DNA of 64,000 nucleotides, taken from positions 124,001 to 188,000 of the forward strand of contig NZ_NPDR01000003.1 in assembly GCF_002811765.1 (NCBI RefSeq), written 5' to 3'. Position numbers and translations under genes: made by a program. Positions 61,625-64,000 of the stretch are shown here, one piece after another. This stretch comes from Leptospira saintgironsiae (GTDB lineage: Bacteria; Spirochaetota; Leptospiria; Leptospirales; Leptospiraceae). The stretch's first letter is position 1. Every line of letters starts with the position of its first letter. The notes below the pieces were generated by a model, which ran no database searches, had not been told where the DNA came from, and saw only the letters and a program-made list of their open reading frames with translations.

Positions 61625-64000
61625 ATGAATATAAAGAAAGCACACATTCTTTTCTTGCTGTGTTTGGCTCTGGGGATGGGCTGTCAGGCAGGTGGAGATA
61701 AATCAAACGCGGATACTTTTTACGATAACGTAGATTATAAAGGAATTCGCCTTTTTAATTTGTTCGATGATTATCCTTCCATCAAATCAGGTTTTCAAAG
61801 TTTAGAACCTATTCACTTTAACCTTAAACTAGAGTCTTCCATGACTATTCCTTATAGAGAGGATATCGTGGGATTCTTAAGAGTTTCCGGAGATCTTCTT
61901 CTTAAGCCGGAAGCTCATGTGCGTCAGTCTCTTATAAGAGTTCATTCTCTTTTAGATCGTATAGAGAAAGCACCTAATAACGCATTCGATACTCTTCAAC
62001 CTTGGCTAGAAGCATTACGCACGTATCGTAGACCTGTACTTCGAAATATGGCACCTCTTAGCCAAACTGCTTTGAAGTATATGTATACAAATTATTCCAA
62101 AGAAACTATGGAGACCAAGTTCAAAGAGGTTTCCGCAGTATTAAAAGATCCTGAAATTAAGATCCTTTTTGTGGAATTGGAAGATGTATTAGATAAAGCA
62201 ATCAATCGAAACGCGAATGCAAAACAAGCGATCGTAGGTCTTTTACAAGGTATGGTAGATCCTTCTCTCATCTCTGATAGAGTGATGAAGGAAAAAATGA
62301 TCCAGATCATTTCTGCTTTAGGAAAATCTTTCCGTCAGAGAGCGGGCTTTAGTGATGCCAAGTCTTCTGAAACTGTTCTGAAAAACCTGGTAGTTAATTT
62401 AGAAAAATTTTATACTGTAGGCGGTTCTGTTTATTCTGATCCGGCTTTTGCAGATTATAGAGATGCTACTTATCCTACTGAATTCGCTACCGTACTAAGT
62501 GAATCCTTCCGTTATCTGAGACCAATGCTTGGAAGAGGAGGGAATTACACTGCGGATCCTAACGTTATTCTTTCCTTAGAGATGGCTAAAAATTTCGCCA
62601 AGTTCGACTTCTCCTCTGGAGTAACTGGTGTGGATCATTCTCTAAGAGAATTGATCCGTATGGATGCTGCCGGTTTGGATAGAGCAGATCCTGCAAATAT
62701 TACAAGTAGCCCAATCACTGCTTTAGAATCCTTGATGTTCATCCTGACCTTATCCGATACTTTTGGATTCCGTTGGGAAAATCCTGCTGATACTTCTATG
62801 ATGAGATTAGAGCCTAACGGTTCTGGTAACGGCGGTCCTATGACTGGCGGTGTTCTCACTGTAGGAGATAGTATCTATTCTATGAAATCTGCGATGACCG
62901 GTAATATCGGTATCAAGGCTTTCATGAACCAAAGCTCTAACGACGCTGCGGTGTTCAAAAATGGAGATGCAAGCACTCCGACTGCACTTTCTATCGGGAT
63001 CAATACTCCAACTTTGACCTTATTGGAAGCTCCGGATCCAACTATTATCCCTGCTGCGAACGACCCTGTTTATACTAAAACAATTCCATTCATTATGAAA
63101 TTGATCCGCACAGTTCTGATCTCAGGCGGTGGGCCTTATTATAATAAGAACCGAGTGGATTCCAATGGGAATGTTCTGACTTTGGATGGAAAAATTTATA
63201 AAGATTCCAATGGTGTGGACCTGATCTACAAGGAATCTTGGAATACTTCTGAATACAGAGTGAAGGTATCGAATACCGCTAGTGGTTCTTGTAGCGGGGG
63301 CACTATCTGCAAATGGGTAGGCCCAGGTGGAAGAGAGACAAACGCAGTTGTTGCAAACAATTCTTTTACACCTGTTGCATCAGGACAGAACGCCTCCGGT
63401 GCAAAAGGTTGGAGTATTCCTGTTTGGGAAATTCCAAAGGACAATACGACTGAAAGAGCAGTGAATACAGACGAGGAAGCAATTTATAAGAACTTCCAGT
63501 GGCTTCTTCATGAAAAACGTATGGTGGCTGTGATCCCACTTCGCGCTTCTTTGGGTGCAGGGGTTCCTTACAAAATGGCTGCCTTTGTTACTCTGATCGC
63601 TAACGGTATGACTGGTCTTATGAATGCAAGACCAGTTCTGAAAGACGGATCTGCATGTGCGGATCGTGTGAATGCGATCTGGAAAATCAAAAATACTTTC
63701 TTAAAACCAGGATGTGCAAGTTCTACTCAACCGAATTTCAGACAACCAGGTGTTCCGGTTCTTCAAGAGAATTATTCTGATATTCCTGGGGACAGTATGT
63801 TCTATCTGGAAGCTTGGGACTACGGAACCAGCGGCGCGAGTTCCTTAACTTTCAATAGCTTAGGAGATGCATCCGTTTACAGTATTTTCTATCCTGATCC
63901 TGATAATTCTTATGGAGTAATTCCTCAAGTAATCGCAGCTAACTTTGCGGTGATGGAAAGACTTTCTTTCCTAACTCCGGATAAGGTTCTTCCTTCCGGA
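61625..64000 (+). CDS. Large lipoprotein of unknown function, cut at the right edge
   Basis: The frame is open from the ATG at 61625 to the edge: 792 codons without a stop. The signal (LFLLCLALGMGC) ends in a lipobox with Cys20. The mature part is not a known family to me. It is mostly helical in the first ~300 residues (SLIRVHSLLDRIEKAPNNAF, KILFVELEDVLDKAINR), then mixed with Gly/Asn/Ser-rich stretches (GSGNGGPMTGGVL), and has Cys in GSCSGGTICKW. Such proteins are common surface or outer-membrane lipoproteins of leptospires. Conserved features cannot be named here. Confidence 0.8.
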   Translation, partial: MNIKKAHILFLLCLALGMGCQAGGDKSNADTFYDNVDYKGIRLFNLFDDYPSIKSGFQSLEPIHFNLKLESSMTIPYREDIVGFLRVSGDLLLKPEAHVRQSLIRVHSLLDRIEKAPNNAFDTLQPWLEALRTYRRPVLRNMAPLSQTALKYMYTNYSKETMETKFKEVSAVLKDPEIKILFVELEDVLDKAINRNANAKQAIVGLLQGMVDPSLISDRVMKEKMIQIISALGKSFRQRAGFSDAKSSETVLKNLVVNLEKFYTVGGSVYSDPAFADYRDATYPTEFATVLSESFRYLRPMLGRGGNYTADPNVILSLEMAKNFAKFDFSSGVTGVDHSLRELIRMDAAGLDRADPANITSSPITALESLMFILTLSDTFGFRWENPADTSMMRLEPNGSGNGGPMTGGVLTVGDSIYSMKSAMTGNIGIKAFMNQSSNDAAVFKNGDASTPTALSIGINTPTLTLLEAPDPTIIPAANDPVYTKTIPFIMKLIRTVLISGGGPYYNKNRVDSNGNVLTLDGKIYKDSNGVDLIYKESWNTSEYRVKVSNTASGSCSGGTICKWVGPGGRETNAVVANNSFTPVASGQNASGAKGWSIPVWEIPKDNTTERAVNTDEEAIYKNFQWLLHEKRMVAVIPLRASLGAGVPYKMAAFVTLIANGMTGLMNARPVLKDGSACADRVNAIWKIKNTFLKPGCASSTQPNFRQPGVPVLQENYSDIPGDSMFYLEAWDYGTSGASSLTFNSLGDASVYSIFYPDPDNSYGVIPQVIAANFAVMERLSFLTPDKVLPSG

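Noticed and set aside
1..64000. CRISPR arrays, tRNA/rRNA genes, insertion sequences and prophage
   Set aside because: No regularly spaced repeats, transposase-like proteins, integrase or tRNA-like structure were seen.

Overview
The window is AT-rich bacterial chromosome that reads as Leptospira or a close relative. The evidence is the spirochaete-style lipoboxes on many exported proteins, the repeated 7TMR-DISM signalling proteins, the abundance of PAS, SpoIIE, LytS and NarL-type regulators, and the overall style of the proteins. I saw no rRNA, tRNA, CRISPR array, insertion sequence or prophage. Both ends cut a gene: a PAS protein on the left and a large lipoprotein on the right.

Layout. Positions 1-7 kb hold a PAS fragment, an alginate-export-type porin, an unknown gene and a one-chain assimilatory nitrate reductase (molybdopterin, FAD/NADH and [2Fe-2S] parts fused). 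Positions 7-18 kb hold signalling and regulatory genes: a DISM/SpoIIE phosphatase, a TetR regulator facing a metallo-beta-lactamase-fold hydrolase, an AraC-DoxX pair, a PAS/LytS kinase with its LytTR regulator, a beta-CASP ribonuclease and a Crp/Fnr regulator. Positions 18.8-26.9 kb are a complete cbb3 oxidase cluster read on the minus strand: ccoN-O-Q-P-G-H-I-S and a TauE/SafE-like protein ending in six histidines, with an FNR-like box before ccoN. CcoP carries only one heme-binding motif.

Positions 27-39.9 kb hold a CoA transferase, a double-transmitter hybrid kinase with a NarL-type regulator, an operon of methyltransferase, ThiM, NmrA-like protein and rhodanese, a PEBP protein, an AraC regulator and a convergent LpoB-like/TPR lipoprotein pair.

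Positions 40.3-43.9 kb are the most notable part: a family 2A encapsulin shell gene overlapping a cysteine desulfurase that has a long disordered N-terminal cargo-type extension, facing a serine O-acetyltransferase. Together they look like a sulfur-handling protein nanocompartment with its cysteine supply. The shell and acetyltransferase promoter regions share TTTAATATA-type elements about 90 bp before each start.

Positions 44-64 kb hold a FadL-type outer-membrane protein, a crotonase, small lipoproteins, an unusual PlsC-family acyltransferase, leuCD with a divergent LysR regulator, an alpha/beta hydrolase, an Rrf2 regulator, lipoproteins (one with a Cox11-like CxC motif), a GH67-like protein, a DMT transporter, a fatty acid desaturase, a membrane-bound AraC regulator and the start of a large lipoprotein.

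Taken together the genes serve microaerobic respiration with copper and heme assembly, nitrogen and sulfur assimilation, leucine synthesis, lipid metabolism and dense environmental sensing. Functions come from motif recognition by eye; no database search was run.
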